Below, piece after piece: positions 23,827-32,928 of a DNA stretch of 64,000 bases. The translations under genes and the position numbers were made by a program. Within the stretch, counting starts at the first letter, position 1; each line of letters opens with the position of its first letter. Source of the stretch: UBA6627 sp965248675 (lineage in GTDB: Bacteria; Chloroflexota; Dehalococcoidia; UBA2979); NCBI GenBank assembly GCA_965248675.1, contig CBDFJZ010000008.1, forward strand, positions 310,001 through 374,000, given 5' to 3'. Under the pieces are notes generated by a model. That model did no database searches and was not told where the DNA came from. It saw only the letters and a program-made list of their open reading frames with translations.

Positions 23827-24540
23827 ATGGACGATCCGCGCGTCATCCTCTTCGACCTCGATGACACGATTATCGATTTTTCGTGGAACGTCGCCGAGTC
23901 GTGGCGTGCGACCTGCGTCGAGGCGCAGGGGGAGACGGGCGCGAATCCGGATCAGCTCCGAGCCACGATTCATCGCACGGCCGACCGATTCTGGTCGGAT
24001 CACGATCGCGCGGAGCAAGGGCGCCGCGACCTCGGCGTCGCCAGCGCCACGATCGTCGCCGAGGCGCTGGCCGAACTTGGCGTGACGACGCGGCCGGACC
24101 TGCCGCGCGAGATGTCCGACCGCTATCGCGAACGCCGTCACGAGGGGATCCGCCTCTTCAACGGCGCGATCGAGGTGCTCGAGGTACTGCGGGCGCAGGG
24201 GCGACGGATCGCCCTCGTGACGAACGGGACGAGCGCGGATCAGCGGGCGAAGATCGAGCGCTTCGACCTCGAAGCTCACTTCGATCACATCCAGATCGAG
24301 GGCGAGCGCGGACTCAGCAAACCGCACGACGCCGCATACCGGCACGCGCTGGAGACGATGGGCGCGGACCCGGCGACGACGTGGTTCGTCGGCGACAACC
24401 TGGAGTGGGACGTCGCAGCGCCGCAGCGGCACGGGATGTTCGGGATCTGGGTCGACGTTCGGCGAAGCGGACTGCCGGCAGATTTCGATTGCGAGCCGGA
24501 CCGGATCGTCCACCGGATCAGTGAGCTGATCGAGACATGA
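23827..24540 (+). CDS. HAD family hydrolase (YjjG/NANP-like)
   Basis: A 237-residue HAD-IA hydrolase. Motif I is VILFDLDDTIIDF, motif II IALVTNGTS, motif III Lys in RGLSKPHDAAYRHAL and motif IV TWFVGDNLEWDVAAPQRHGM. The DDT(I/L) motif I and the large helical cap resemble nucleotide or N-acylneuraminate-9-phosphate phosphatases; the substrate is not assignable. It lies 15 nt after the 2H gene, with its own TAGACT element upstream. Confidence 0.87.
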   Translation: MDDPRVILFDLDDTIIDFSWNVAESWRATCVEAQGETGANPDQLRATIHRTADRFWSDHDRAEQGRRDLGVASATIVAEALAELGVTTRPDLPREMSDRYRERRHEGIRLFNGAIEVLEVLRAQGRRIALVTNGTSADQRAKIERFDLEAHFDHIQIEGERGLSKPHDAAYRHALETMGADPATTWFVGDNLEWDVAAPQRHGMFGIWVDVRRSGLPADFDCEPDRIVHRISELIET

Positions 24541-24569
24541 CGGGTGAACCGAACCGGGATCGCCGTCGA

Positions 24570-24575
24570 TAGACT
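24570..24575 (+). promoter_or_regulatory. -10-like TAGACT upstream of the second P450
   Basis: TAGACT lies 23 nt before ATG 24599, leaving a short leader that holds GCGAGGAGCG as the ribosome site. Confidence 0.4.
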
Positions 24576-24598
24576 CGGCGCGAAGCGAGGAGCGTCGA

Positions 24599-25918
24599 AT
24601 GTCGGTACGCCGTTCATTGCGTCGAGCCGCCGCGAGCGTCATTCAACCCGTGGTCGTCCGCGGGATGCTGCTGAAGGAGCGCGTGAAGAGCGGTGCGGTC
24701 TGGAACCCACTCGATGACGACTATCACCAGCGGCCGGTCGACACGTACGACCGTCTGCGGACCCGCGATCCGCTGCACTTCAGCGAACTGACGAACGCGT
24801 GGGTGTTCACCCGCTACGGGGACTGCGACGCGATCCTCCGTGATCACAAGCGCTTCTCGAGCGACTCGCGGAACGCGGAGACGCCGGCGAACGATCGCGC
24901 GGCGAACCTCAACGAGGCGCGTTCGATCCTGATGAGCGATCCGCCGGATCACACCCGCATGCGCTCGCTCGTCAATCTCGCGTTCACGCCGCGAGCGATC
25001 GCCGCGATGCGTCCTCGGATCGAGGCGATCGTCGACGGGTTGCTCGACGAGATCGACGATCGCGTCGCCGCCGGTGAGCGCCACATCGAGATGCTGGAGG
25101 CGTTCGCCATCCCGGTGCCGATTACGGTGATCGCGGAGATGCTGGGCATCCCTCCCGAGGACCTGACGCGCTTCAAGGCGTGGTCGGACAAGGTCGCCCG
25201 AACGCTCGAACCGACGATCACCGAATCAGAGATGAAGATCGCGGAGCAGGCGAACGTCGAGCTCGGCGCCTACTTCGACGGGATCATCGAGCAGCGCCGG
25301 TTGGAGCCGCGCGACGACCTGATCAGCCAGCTGATCCTCGCCGAGGACGAGGGCGATCAGCTCAGCCATGAGGAGCTGCTCGTCACGCTGCGCCTGATCT
25401 TGATCGCGGGCAACGAGACGACGACGAACCTGATTGGCAACGGCTTGCTCGCGCTGCTCAAGCATCCGGAACAGCTCGAGCGGCTGCGCCGCGAACCCGA
25501 GCTGATCGAGTCCGCGGTCGAGGAGCTGCTGCGCTACGACAGCGCCGTTCAGACCGATGGCCGGACCGCGCTCGAGGACGTCGAGTGGCACGGGCGCACG
25601 ATCCGCAAGGGGCAGCAGGTGATCCTGCTGCTCGGCGGCGCGAACCACGATCCCGAGCAGTTCGCGCACCCCGATCAGCTCGACATCACTCGCGGCAGCA
25701 AGCGCCATCTCTCGTTCGGGCGCGGCATCCACCACTGCCTGGGCGCTCCGCTGGCACGGATGGAGGGCCAGGTGGCCTTCGAGCGGCTACTCGCGCGATA
25801 CGAGACGATTCGCCTGGCGAGCGATCCGCGCTTCAAGGACCAGATCGTGCTGCGCGGCGTCGAGGCGTTGCCGGTCGATCTGACGCCGGTGCGGGCGAAC
25901 GTGGGCGTTCCCGTCTAG
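24599..25918 (+). CDS. Cytochrome P450
   Basis: A 439-residue P450. The heme loop is SFGRGIHHCLGAPLARMEG, the I-helix LILIAGNETTTNLIGNG and the K-helix EELLRYDS. The SDPPDHTRMRSLVNLAFTPRA segment is typical of bacterial P450s of the CYP107/CYP125-like clans. It has its own TAGACT element and GGAG ribosome site. The substrate is unknown. The neighbouring DinB gene has a separate leaderless promoter. Confidence 0.95.
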   Translation: MSVRRSLRRAAASVIQPVVVRGMLLKERVKSGAVWNPLDDDYHQRPVDTYDRLRTRDPLHFSELTNAWVFTRYGDCDAILRDHKRFSSDSRNAETPANDRAANLNEARSILMSDPPDHTRMRSLVNLAFTPRAIAAMRPRIEAIVDGLLDEIDDRVAAGERHIEMLEAFAIPVPITVIAEMLGIPPEDLTRFKAWSDKVARTLEPTITESEMKIAEQANVELGAYFDGIIEQRRLEPRDDLISQLILAEDEGDQLSHEELLVTLRLILIAGNETTTNLIGNGLLALLKHPEQLERLRREPELIESAVEELLRYDSAVQTDGRTALEDVEWHGRTIRKGQQVILLLGGANHDPEQFAHPDQLDITRGSKRHLSFGRGIHHCLGAPLARMEGQVAFERLLARYETIRLASDPRFKDQIVLRGVEALPVDLTPVRANVGVPV

Positions 25919-25950
25919 CACGGCGCTCAGCGCGAAGGGCGCGCGGCCGG

Positions 25951-25956
25951 TAGGCT
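25951..25956 (+). promoter_or_regulatory. -10 element TAGGCT, leaderless start
   Basis: TAGGCT lies 6 nt before ATG 25963. There is no ribosome-binding site. Confidence 0.5.
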
Positions 25957-25962
25957 GCGCGG

Positions 25963-26487
25963 ATGGTCGATCCGAACCGCGTCGTACGCCCCGCGCCGGG
26001 GCTCGAGCCGGACCTCGGCGCCGCGCTCTGGATGCTCGACGACACGCGCGCCCGGACCCTGCGCGCGATCGAAGGTCTGCCGCCCGGGGACGTGGACGCG
26101 ATCCCGATCGGCGGTGGGAACACGATCGGTGCGCTGCTCTATCACATCGCCGCCGTGGACGCGGAGTGGCTCTATCAGGACATCCTCGCGACGCCGTTCC
26201 CCGACTGGTTCCGTGGCCTCTTCCCGTACGACGTTCGCGAGGAGAACGGGCGGCTCACCTCGGTACGGGCGATCGGCCTCGAACAGCACCTGGAGCGCCT
26301 CGCGACCGTGCGGCGGCATGTCCACGAGGATCTCGCCGCGCTGACACGCGACGAGTTCCGCCGCGCTCCCGAGGGCAGCCCGAGCGGCGCGACGCCGGAA
26401 TGGGTGCTCCATCATCTCCGCGAGCACGAGGCGGAGCACCGCGGCCAGGTGCAGGAGATCCGGACGCTGCTCGCGCAGGGGCGGTAG
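25963..26487 (+). CDS. DinB family protein
   Basis: A 174-residue four-helix DinB protein. The metal-binding His residues appear in GALLYHIAAVDAEWLYQDIL and in VLHHLREHEAEHRGQVQEIRTLLAQG, a clear DinB (DUF664-like) pattern. Relatives include thiol-dependent transferases and metal-dependent hydrolases of unknown substrate. Its promoter is the TAGGCT leaderless type. It is followed by about 220 nt without a gene and then the convergent PepSY gene. Confidence 0.85.
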   Translation: MVDPNRVVRPAPGLEPDLGAALWMLDDTRARTLRAIEGLPPGDVDAIPIGGGNTIGALLYHIAAVDAEWLYQDILATPFPDWFRGLFPYDVREENGRLTSVRAIGLEQHLERLATVRRHVHEDLAALTRDEFRRAPEGSPSGATPEWVLHHLREHEAEHRGQVQEIRTLLAQGR

Positions 26488-26707
26488 CGACGCGCGGTCA
26501 CGACGTGGGCCGGAACAGCCTGCCGCCCCATCCGTGCTCGATGCGATCGGACCGATGTGGCCGATGCTCGAATGTTCGCCGCGCGAATAAGACTGCTCCG
26601 AGGCGAAACCTCAGGGCGGTCTGAGAACGGGAGCGACCGCCGCACGCCGGCCGAGGGATGCTCACTGGACGAGCCGGCCGGGACGGTCCACCAGGTCCGG
26701 GCTGGCG

Positions 26708-27047
26708 CTAGTCGCTGTCGCTCCCCTCGCTCTCGCCGCTGTCGTCGTCCGGTGCGCTGCCGGTGACGACGAAGTCCGCGTCGAGGTTGACCTCGACTTG
26801 GCTGCCGTCGGACAGCCTGACCTCGACCTCGTAGGCGGCGCCGTCGTCGCCGATCTCGGTCTCGGTCACTTCGCCGCCGCCAGGTGTGCTCGAGCGCGGC
26901 CGCGACCGCGCGATCGTAGGTGTCTCCGGTCAATGGCTGGTCTTCGCCGTTCCCGGCGGTCGCGCTGCCACCAGCGACCGTGGCGGCGATGGCGACGGCG
27001 GCGACCATCGCGCCGCCGATCGCCAGATAGCGTTTCTGCAGAATCAT
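26708..27047 (-). pseudogene. PepSY-domain secreted protein (frameshifted)
   Basis: ATG 27047 opens MILQKRYLAIGGAMVAAVAIAATVAGGSATAG, a Sec signal peptide. A PepSY domain follows: DTYDRAVAAALEHT, then, after a shift of one base near 26882 (CACACCTGGCGG on the minus strand), GGGEVTETEIGDDGAAYEVEVRLSDGSQVEVNLDADFVV. It ends in an acidic tail with its stop at 26710-26708. Removing the single T restores a 112-residue protein. PepSY proteins of this size commonly sit beside two-component systems as periplasmic partners. The promoter shows TAGCCT (27097-27092) with TTCAG-N6-TTCAG 11 nt upstream. GGAGC is the ribosome site. Confidence 0.75.
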
Positions 27048-27108
27048 CGTCGCTCCTGTGTCGTGGTTCGTGGTGCTTGCGTGATGGCCAGAGGCTACTG
27101 CGTGCTTC

Positions 27109-27124
27109 CTGAACCAGCGCTGAA
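27109..27124 (-). promoter_or_regulatory. Response-regulator box for the PepSY gene (TTCAG-N6-TTCAG)
   Basis: On the minus strand TTCAG CGCTGG TTCAG (27124-27109) is a direct repeat with 11-bp period, ending 11 nt upstream of the -10 TAGCCT (27097-27092). This is the geometry of OmpR/PhoB-family activation. Confidence 0.6.
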
Positions 27125-27137
27125 CAGCGTTCGCCAC

Positions 27138-27175
27138 TTCAGCGCCCGTTCCGGGGATCTTCAGGCGACGTTCAG
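27138..27175 (+). promoter_or_regulatory. Four-half-site response-regulator array for the two-component operon
   Basis: Half-sites TTCAG (27138), TTCCG (27149), TTCAG (27160) and TTCAG (27171) are spaced exactly 11 bp apart. The array points toward the response regulator gene at 27215 and fits autoregulation by an OmpR-type protein. Confidence 0.6.
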
Positions 27176-27214
27176 CCGCGCATGCCAGCATGGAGACGAC
27201 GCGCGGAGGTCGAT

Positions 27215-27886
27215 GTGCGCGTACTGGTCGTCGAGGACGAGGCGAAGGTGGCTGCCGCCGTGCGCCGCGGCCTGGAGGCCGAGGGCTTCGCGGTGGACGT
27301 CGCCGGCAACGGCGACGACGGCCGCTGGATGGCCGAGGAGAACGACTACGACATTCTGATCCTGGACATCATGCTGCCCCAGATGAGCGGCACGGAGCTG
27401 TGCGCGCAGCTGCGAGCGATTGGGGATTGGACGCCGATCCTGATGTTGACCGCTCGGGACGGCGAAGCGGACGAGGCGAACGCCCTGGACGCGGGAGCCG
27501 ATGATTACCTGACGAAGCCGTTCTCCTTTGTCGTACTGCTGGCGCGCGTCCGCGCGCTCGTGCGCCGCGGACAGGCGGTTCGCCCGGCCGTGTTGGAGGT
27601 GGGCGCGATCCGCCTCGATCCGGCCGCGCATCGTTGCTGGCGAGGAGGGACCGAGGTGGCGCTGACCGCACGCGAGTTCGCGGTGTTGGAGTTCCTGCTG
27701 CGGCGAACGGGAGACGTGGTGTCGAAGTCGGCGATCCTCGAGAACGTGTGGGACTTCAATTTCAGCGGCGATCCGAACATCGTCGAGGTCTACATCCGCC
27801 ATCTCCGGCGCAAGCTGGACGATGAGGGACGATCGATGATCGAGACGGTACGCGGCGCGGGCTACCGGCTGGCGAGCGCAGGCTAA
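27215..27886 (+). CDS. OmpR-family response regulator
   Basis: A 223-residue response regulator. The receiver domain has the acidic pair in VVEDEAK, the phospho-acceptor Asp in DILILDIMLP, Thr in MLTARD and Lys in DYLTKPFSF. The C-terminal winged helix has REFAVLEFLLRR, NVWDFNF and VEVYIRHLRRKLD followed by VRGAGYRL. GTG 27215 is preceded by GCGGAGG, and an upstream in-frame codon at 27182 would overlap the operator region. The histidine kinase starts 2 nt after its stop. Confidence 0.95.
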   Translation: MRVLVVEDEAKVAAAVRRGLEAEGFAVDVAGNGDDGRWMAEENDYDILILDIMLPQMSGTELCAQLRAIGDWTPILMLTARDGEADEANALDAGADDYLTKPFSFVVLLARVRALVRRGQAVRPAVLEVGAIRLDPAAHRCWRGGTEVALTAREFAVLEFLLRRTGDVVSKSAILENVWDFNFSGDPNIVEVYIRHLRRKLDDEGRSMIETVRGAGYRLASAG

Positions 27887-27888
27887 CG

Positions 27889-29238
27889 ATGTCCACGCCC
27901 ACGGTCGCCGAGCTCTGGGCCGCGAGCCGGACCGTTCGGTTTCGGACGACCGCCGGCGCCGCGGTGCTCGTGGCGGTCGCGCTGATCCTCGGCGCCTGGC
28001 TGGCGCTGGTGGTCCAGGAGCGGGTGCTCCGATCGAGCCTCGACTCGTCGCTCGAGCAGCGCACCGCCGATCTGGTCGCGGTGTTGAGGGAAGGCGAGAT
28101 CCCGGACGAGCTCGGCGGCCGCGAGGACGAGGCGGTCGCGCAGCTCGTGCTCGAGAGCGGACGGGTCGTCGCCTCGAGCGCCAACCTCGCCGGCGAACGT
28201 CCGATCGCGGGCGGGTTCGTCCCATCCGGGGAGCGCGAGGCGCGCACCGTCGACTCGCTGCCGATCGACCCTGACGACCGCTTCCGTGTGGTCGGCGAGC
28301 GATTCACCCGCGTCGACGGCGTCTACACCCTGTACGTCGGTGGCAGCCTGGAACCGACCGATGAGAGCGTCGCGACGTTGTGGCGCAGCTTCCTGGTGGG
28401 CGGACCGCTGCTGGTGATCGTCGTCGCCGGGGTGACCTGGTACTTCGTCGGCCTGGCGCTCGCGCCTGTGGAGGCGATGCGCTCCGAGGTCGCCGACATC
28501 ACCGCGAGCGAGCTCCACCGTCGGGTGCCGGACCCGGCCAGCGGCGACGAGATCGGACGCCTCGCGGACACGATGAACGCGATGCTCGCCCGCCTCGAGT
28601 CGGCGCACGAGCGGCAGCAGCAGTTCGTCGCCGACGCCTCGCACGAGCTGCGCAGCCCGCTCGCCAACATCCGCGCGCAGCTCGAGGTCGACCTCGCGCA
28701 CCCGGAGCAGGCGACGGCGTTGGAGACCGAGCGGTCGGTCCTCGAGGAAGCGATTCGCCTCCAGGTGCTGACCGACGATCTGCTGCTGCTCGCGCGGAGC
28801 GACGCGGGCGCGCCGCTGCGGGTCGCGCCGGTCGACCTCGACGACATCGTCTTTCGCGAGGTGGAACTACTGCGGGCGCGGCAGGCGGCCGCTGTCGACA
28901 CGCTGCGCGTCTCGGGAGCGCAGGTGCACGGCGACGCCGAGCTGCTCGGCCGCGCGATCCGCAACCTGCTGGAGAACGCGGCGCGCTACGCGACGGAGCG
29001 CATCGTCGTCGGGCTGTTCGAGGATCGAGGCTCCGGCAGCGTCGAGCTGCTGGTGGCCGATGATGGGCCCGGGATCCCCGAGGGCGACCGCGAGCAGATC
29101 TTCGAGCGCTTCACCCGCCTCGACGAGGCGCGGGGACGCGGCGCCGGCGGCGCGTCCCTGGGGCTGGCGATCGTCCGTGAGATCGTGAAGCGGCATGGGG
29201 GCAGCGTCGTCGTGGACGCCGCTCCCGAGGTAGCGCCG
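27889..29238 (+). CDS. Sensor histidine kinase (C-terminal end unresolved)
   Basis: An HK of the classical membrane type: TM helix about 22-43, periplasmic sensor about 45-165, TM about 168-190, HAMP, H-box DASHELRSPLANIRAQLEVDL (phospho-His), N-box RNLLENAARYA, G1 box DDGPGIP, F box FERFTRLDEARG and G2 box GASLGLAIVREIVKRHGG (the usual GSGLGL is changed). Similarity stops at VVVDAAPE (29229). The frame then has no stop and reads on into the CoA-transferase, producing an apparent fusion. The normal final beta strand is missing, so a frameshift or lost stop near 29230 is likely. The end given is approximate. Confidence 0.85.
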
Positions 29239-29245
29239 CCCATGC

Positions 29246-29269
29246 GAGGGCGCTCGAGGGGGCGCCCTC
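29246..29269 (+). terminator. Hairpin between the kinase and CoA-transferase
   Basis: GAGGGCGC (29246-29253) pairs with GCGCCCTC (29262-29269). There is no T run. It supports separate genes rather than one fused protein. Confidence 0.4.
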
Positions 29270-29338
29270 CTCCTGGTGAAACGCCACTCGGGAGAACATG
29301 GTTCCCAGGGCTGGCCCGCAACCGCACCGCTCACGCGC

Positions 29339-29344
29339 TAGGCT
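29339..29344 (+). promoter_or_regulatory. -10-like TAGGCT before the CoA-transferase
   Basis: TAGGCT lies 32 nt before ATG 29377. GAGGGGGAAGCG supplies the ribosome site. It is further evidence that the CoA-transferase has its own promoter. Confidence 0.4.
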
Positions 29345-29376
29345 GCCCTCGAACCGACCGTTGCGAGGGGGAAGCG

Positions 29377-31644
29377 ATGGGCGCACTCGACGGGGTACGG
29401 GTGATCGACTTCGGGCAGTACATCGCCGGTCCCATGACGGGGATGCTGCTGGTGGACCAGGGCGCCGAGGTGATCAAGGTCGATCCACCCGGGGGGCCGG
29501 TGTGGGACGCGGCCGCGAACGCGACCTGGAACCGGGGCAAGCGGAGCATCCTGCTCGACCTGAAGGCCGAGGACGATCTGGAGACGGCGCGCCGTCTGAT
29601 CGGCTCGGCGGACGTGGTCGTCGAGAACTTCCGGCCGGGCGTGATGGATCGCCTCGGCCTCGGCGCGGCCGCGATGACGGCGGCTGATCCGCGGCTCGTG
29701 TACGCCTCGTTGCCCGGTTTCGCCTCGGACGACCCGCGACGCGACGTGGCGGCGTGGGAGGGCGTGGTCGGCGCGTCGACGGCGACGTACTTCGCGCGCG
29801 GAGTGTTCCAGATGGAGGACTCGCCGCGGCCGGTCTATACCGCGGTGCCGATCGCTTCGACCTACGCCGCCTTACAGGCCGCGACTGCGATCGCCGCGGC
29901 CCTCGTTGCGCGTGAGCGGGACGGGCGAAACTCTTCGATGCCTGGCGGCAGGGGACAGGCGATCGAGGTGCCGTTGTTCGACGGGATGTTCGGCGCGCTG
30001 GGGTATCGAGGCCAGCACCCGATGTCGCTGCGCGGGCTCGCCGGGCTGCGGACGACGCAGTACTTGTGCGGGGACGGGCGCTGGGTGCAGTTCCACTCGG
30101 GAAACCAGAACGTGCCGCAGTTCATAGAGCTGGCCGGATCAGCCACTGGCGCGAGGTTGGGTTGTTCGAACCGGAGCGGCGCGAGGAGCTGGACGAGCAG
30201 TTCATCGCGCTGTTCAAGACGCGCACCGCGCAGGAATGGGAGGACCTGATCGCCGAGGCCGGCTCCGAGGCGACGGTCTGTCGGACGAGCGCCGAGTGGA
30301 TTCCGCACCCACACGCGCGGGCCTCGATGGCGATCGTGGACGTCGAGGACCCAGTGCTCGGCATGACCTCGCAGCCGGGGCTGAACGTGCGGATGTCTGG
30401 GACGCCGGGCGAGGTGCAGCCGCGCCATGCGCTCGATGCCGATCGCGACGCGATCCTCGGCGAGCTCGGGGCGGCCTCGGAGCCAGCAGCGGCGCCAGAT
30501 GAGCACGAGCTGCGGGCAGCGCTTGAGGGTGTGAGGGTGCTGGACCTGTGCATCATCCTCGCGGGGCCGACCGCGGGACGGACGCTCGCCGAATACGGCG
30601 CCGACGTGATCAAGATCGACGCGCCGTACCGAGGTGACTCGGTGATCTTCTTCACGGACGTCAGCCGCGCGAAGCGCAGCATCTTGCTCGATCTCAAGAC
30701 GCCCGAGGGCCTCGCGGTGTTCTGGCAGCTCGTGGACAGCGCGGACGTGGTCTTGCAGAACTACCGCGCCGGCGTCGCGGAGCGGCTCGGCATCGGCTAC
30801 GAGGACGTGCGGAAGCGCAAGCCGGAGATCGTCTACGCCTCGTTGAACTCGTACGGGCACCTGGGACCGTGGGCGGACCGGCCGGGGCACGAGCAGCTCG
30901 CGCAGGCGGCGACCGGGATGCAGGTGCGGTTCGGCGGCGACGGGCCGCCGATGCTGCAGACGAACGCGATCAACGACTACGGCACCGGGTTCATGGGCGC
31001 CTACGGGGTGGCGCTGGCGCTGCTGCACCGCAACCGCACCGGCGAGGGCCAACACATCGACAGCGCGCTCGCGTACACTGGGGTCGCTGCAGACGCAGTT
31101 CATCACCGACTACGAGGGCCACGTGTGGGACGAGGCGTGTGGCCAGGACGCGCTCGGTGACGGGCCGCTGCACCGCGCGTACAAGGCGAGCGACGGGTGG
31201 CTGTTCCTCGGGGCGCGGCGCGACGACCTCGAACGACTCGAGACGAGCGCCGGGCTCGAGGGGATTGCTGGGATGGAGGACGATGCGCTGGCGAACGCCC
31301 TCGAAACGGCGATCGCGAGCGGCAGCGTCGCCGACTGGGTGACGAAGCTGATCGCGGCGGGCGCGGGCGCGCACCGCGTCGTCGAGGAGCCACGCGAGCT
31401 GATGGTCGATCCATGGGTGGTCGAGCACGGGTTGAGCCTCACCCGTGAGCACATGGACCGCGGGCCGGTGACCACGACGGGGCCTGCGGCGCGACTGTCG
31501 CGGACGCCGCTGGTCCCGGGACGACCGGCGCCAACGCCGGGCTCCGATACGCGCGAGATCCTCGAGGAGATCGGGCTCGGCGATCGTTACGACGCGCTGG
31601 TCGAGGCGGGAGTCGTGCGCATCGAGGGCGTGGCCGCGGGATAG
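29377..31644 (+). pseudogene. Tandem two-domain family III CoA-transferase (two frameshifts)
   Basis: Two complete CaiB/BaiF-type domains lie in tandem. Domain 1 starts GALDGVRVIDFGQYIAGPMTGMLL and has GKRSILLDLK. Domain 2 (about 30530) starts LEGVRVLDLCIILAGPTAGRTLAEYGADVIKI and has AKRSILLDLKTPEG. Each moves CoA between carboxylic acids. The frame is broken twice: near 30137 (GCCGGATCAGCC, one base missing, next frame ISHWREVGLFEPE) and near 31082 (GGGG run, one base extra, next frame SLQTQFITDYEGHVWDEA). The two shifts cancel, so a repaired protein is about 755 residues. Base-call errors are the likeliest cause. Confidence 0.8.
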
Positions 31645-31678
31645 GCCTCGGAAGGTCGAGGATTACAGGGAGGACCGC

Positions 31679-32104
31679 GTGGTCGATTCAGCAACCGAGG
31701 CGATCGCGTCGTTCCACCGCTGGAATGACGCGTTCAACGCGCGGGACACCGAGGCCCAGGTGGCGGAGATGCACTTCCCGCACCGCCGCCTCGCCGGGGA
31801 CAACCAGTTCGAGGTGTGGGAGACCGCCGACGACTTCCGCGCGCCGCAGGAGACGATGACCGAGCGGCTGAAAGCCGAGGGCTGGGATCACACCTCGACG
31901 CTATCGATCGAGGCGGCGCAGGCGGGGCCCGACAAGGTCCACCTCGTGATCCGGCAGTCGAGGCAGCGTGCCGACGGCACCGAATACAACGGCTTCGACA
32001 CGCTCTGGATGTTCACGAAGATCGAGGGGCGCTGGGGCGTGCAGTTCCGTTCCTCGTTCCTCGCGCAGGCGGTGCAGGGCCTCGGCGGCGGCTCGCAGAA
32101 CTAG
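31679..32104 (+). CDS. SnoaL-like/NTF2-fold protein
   Basis: A 141-residue protein with an NTF2-like pattern: IASFHRWNDAFNARDTEAQVAEMHFPHRRL near the N terminus, then DKVHLVIRQSRQRADGTEYNGFDTLWMFTKIEGRWGVQFRSSF. It starts at GTG 31679 with AGGGAGG 6 nt upstream, and lies 35 nt after the CoA-transferase stop, so it is probably in that operon. It may be a small hydratase or isomerase acting on the CoA-linked pathway, which is an inference from context. Confidence 0.75.
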   Translation: MVDSATEAIASFHRWNDAFNARDTEAQVAEMHFPHRRLAGDNQFEVWETADDFRAPQETMTERLKAEGWDHTSTLSIEAAQAGPDKVHLVIRQSRQRADGTEYNGFDTLWMFTKIEGRWGVQFRSSFLAQAVQGLGGGSQN

Positions 32105-32120
32105 CCCCTAACGCCGCGCT

Positions 32121-32873
32121 CTAACGGGCGATGTAGCCGCCGTCGATCACCAGCTCGGTGCCGGTGACGAACGAGGCTTCGTCGCTGGCGAGGAACAGTA
32201 CCCCGTAGGCCACCTCCATCACCTCGCCGGTGCGGCGGAGCGGGGTGGCGGCGATGTTGATGCGACGACGCTCCTCGGCGTCCTCGGTGTTGGCCGAGCG
32301 CATGGGTGGCATGAAGCCCGGGTGGACCGAGTTCGCCCGGATGCCCTCGGGGCCGTAGCGGGTCGCGGTGGCTTTCGTCAGCAGGCGGACGGCGCCCTTC
32401 GAGGCGCTGTAGGCCGGATGCCCGCCGTCGGCGCCGACGAAGCCGAGAATCGAGGACATGTTGACGATCGAGCCGCCGCCGGCGCGGCGGAAGGCGGGGA
32501 TCGCCGCACGCGTTCCGAGGTACACGCCAGTGGCGTTGACGCCCATGATCGCGTCCCAGCCGCCGACGTCGAGCGGGTCCTCGAAGGCCGTGCTACTGAT
32601 GCCGGCATCGTTGACGAGGATGTCGAGCTGCCCGTAGTCGCGCTCCGCCGCCTGGACGGCGCCCTGCCAGTCCTCCTCGGAGGTGACGTCGGTTGGGATG
32701 AACTGGGCGCGGCCGCCCGCCTCATCGATCCCGGACACGGTCTCGCGGCTGCCCTCTTCGAAGATGTCGGCGACGACGACGGCCGCGCCCTCGGCGGCGA
32801 AGAGCTTCGCGATCGCCGCGCCCATGCCGCTGCCGGCGCCGCTGACGACCGCAACTTTGCCCTCGAGACGCAT
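32121..32873 (-). CDS. Short-chain dehydrogenase/reductase
   Basis: A 250-residue classical SDR. The cofactor loop is GAGSGMGAAIA, an acidic residue after strand 2 (VVADIF) favours NAD(H), the structural motif is NDAG (normally NNAG), and the catalytic residues are Ser in NMSSILGF and Tyr/Lys in YSASKG. The C terminus ends in SFVTGTELVIDGGYIAR. It is probably a 3-hydroxyacyl or secondary alcohol dehydrogenase. GAGGAG lies upstream of ATG 32873. It converges with the SnoaL gene. Confidence 0.92.
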   Translation of the reverse strand: MRLEGKVAVVSGAGSGMGAAIAKLFAAEGAAVVVADIFEEGSRETVSGIDEAGGRAQFIPTDVTSEEDWQGAVQAAERDYGQLDILVNDAGISSTAFEDPLDVGGWDAIMGVNATGVYLGTRAAIPAFRRAGGGSIVNMSSILGFVGADGGHPAYSASKGAVRLLTKATATRYGPEGIRANSVHPGFMPPMRSANTEDAEERRRINIAATPLRRTGEVMEVAYGVLFLASDEASFVTGTELVIDGGYIAR

Positions 32874-32928
32874 CGGTAGCTCCTCTCGACCTCGCGTGCA
32901 CGATCCGAGGTCGGGAGGATGCTAGCGG

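Noticed and set aside
27889..30249. A real histidine kinase-CoA-transferase fusion protein
   Set aside because: Kinase similarity stops early, a hairpin, -10 and ribosome site lie in between, and nearby genes show the same kind of frame errors.
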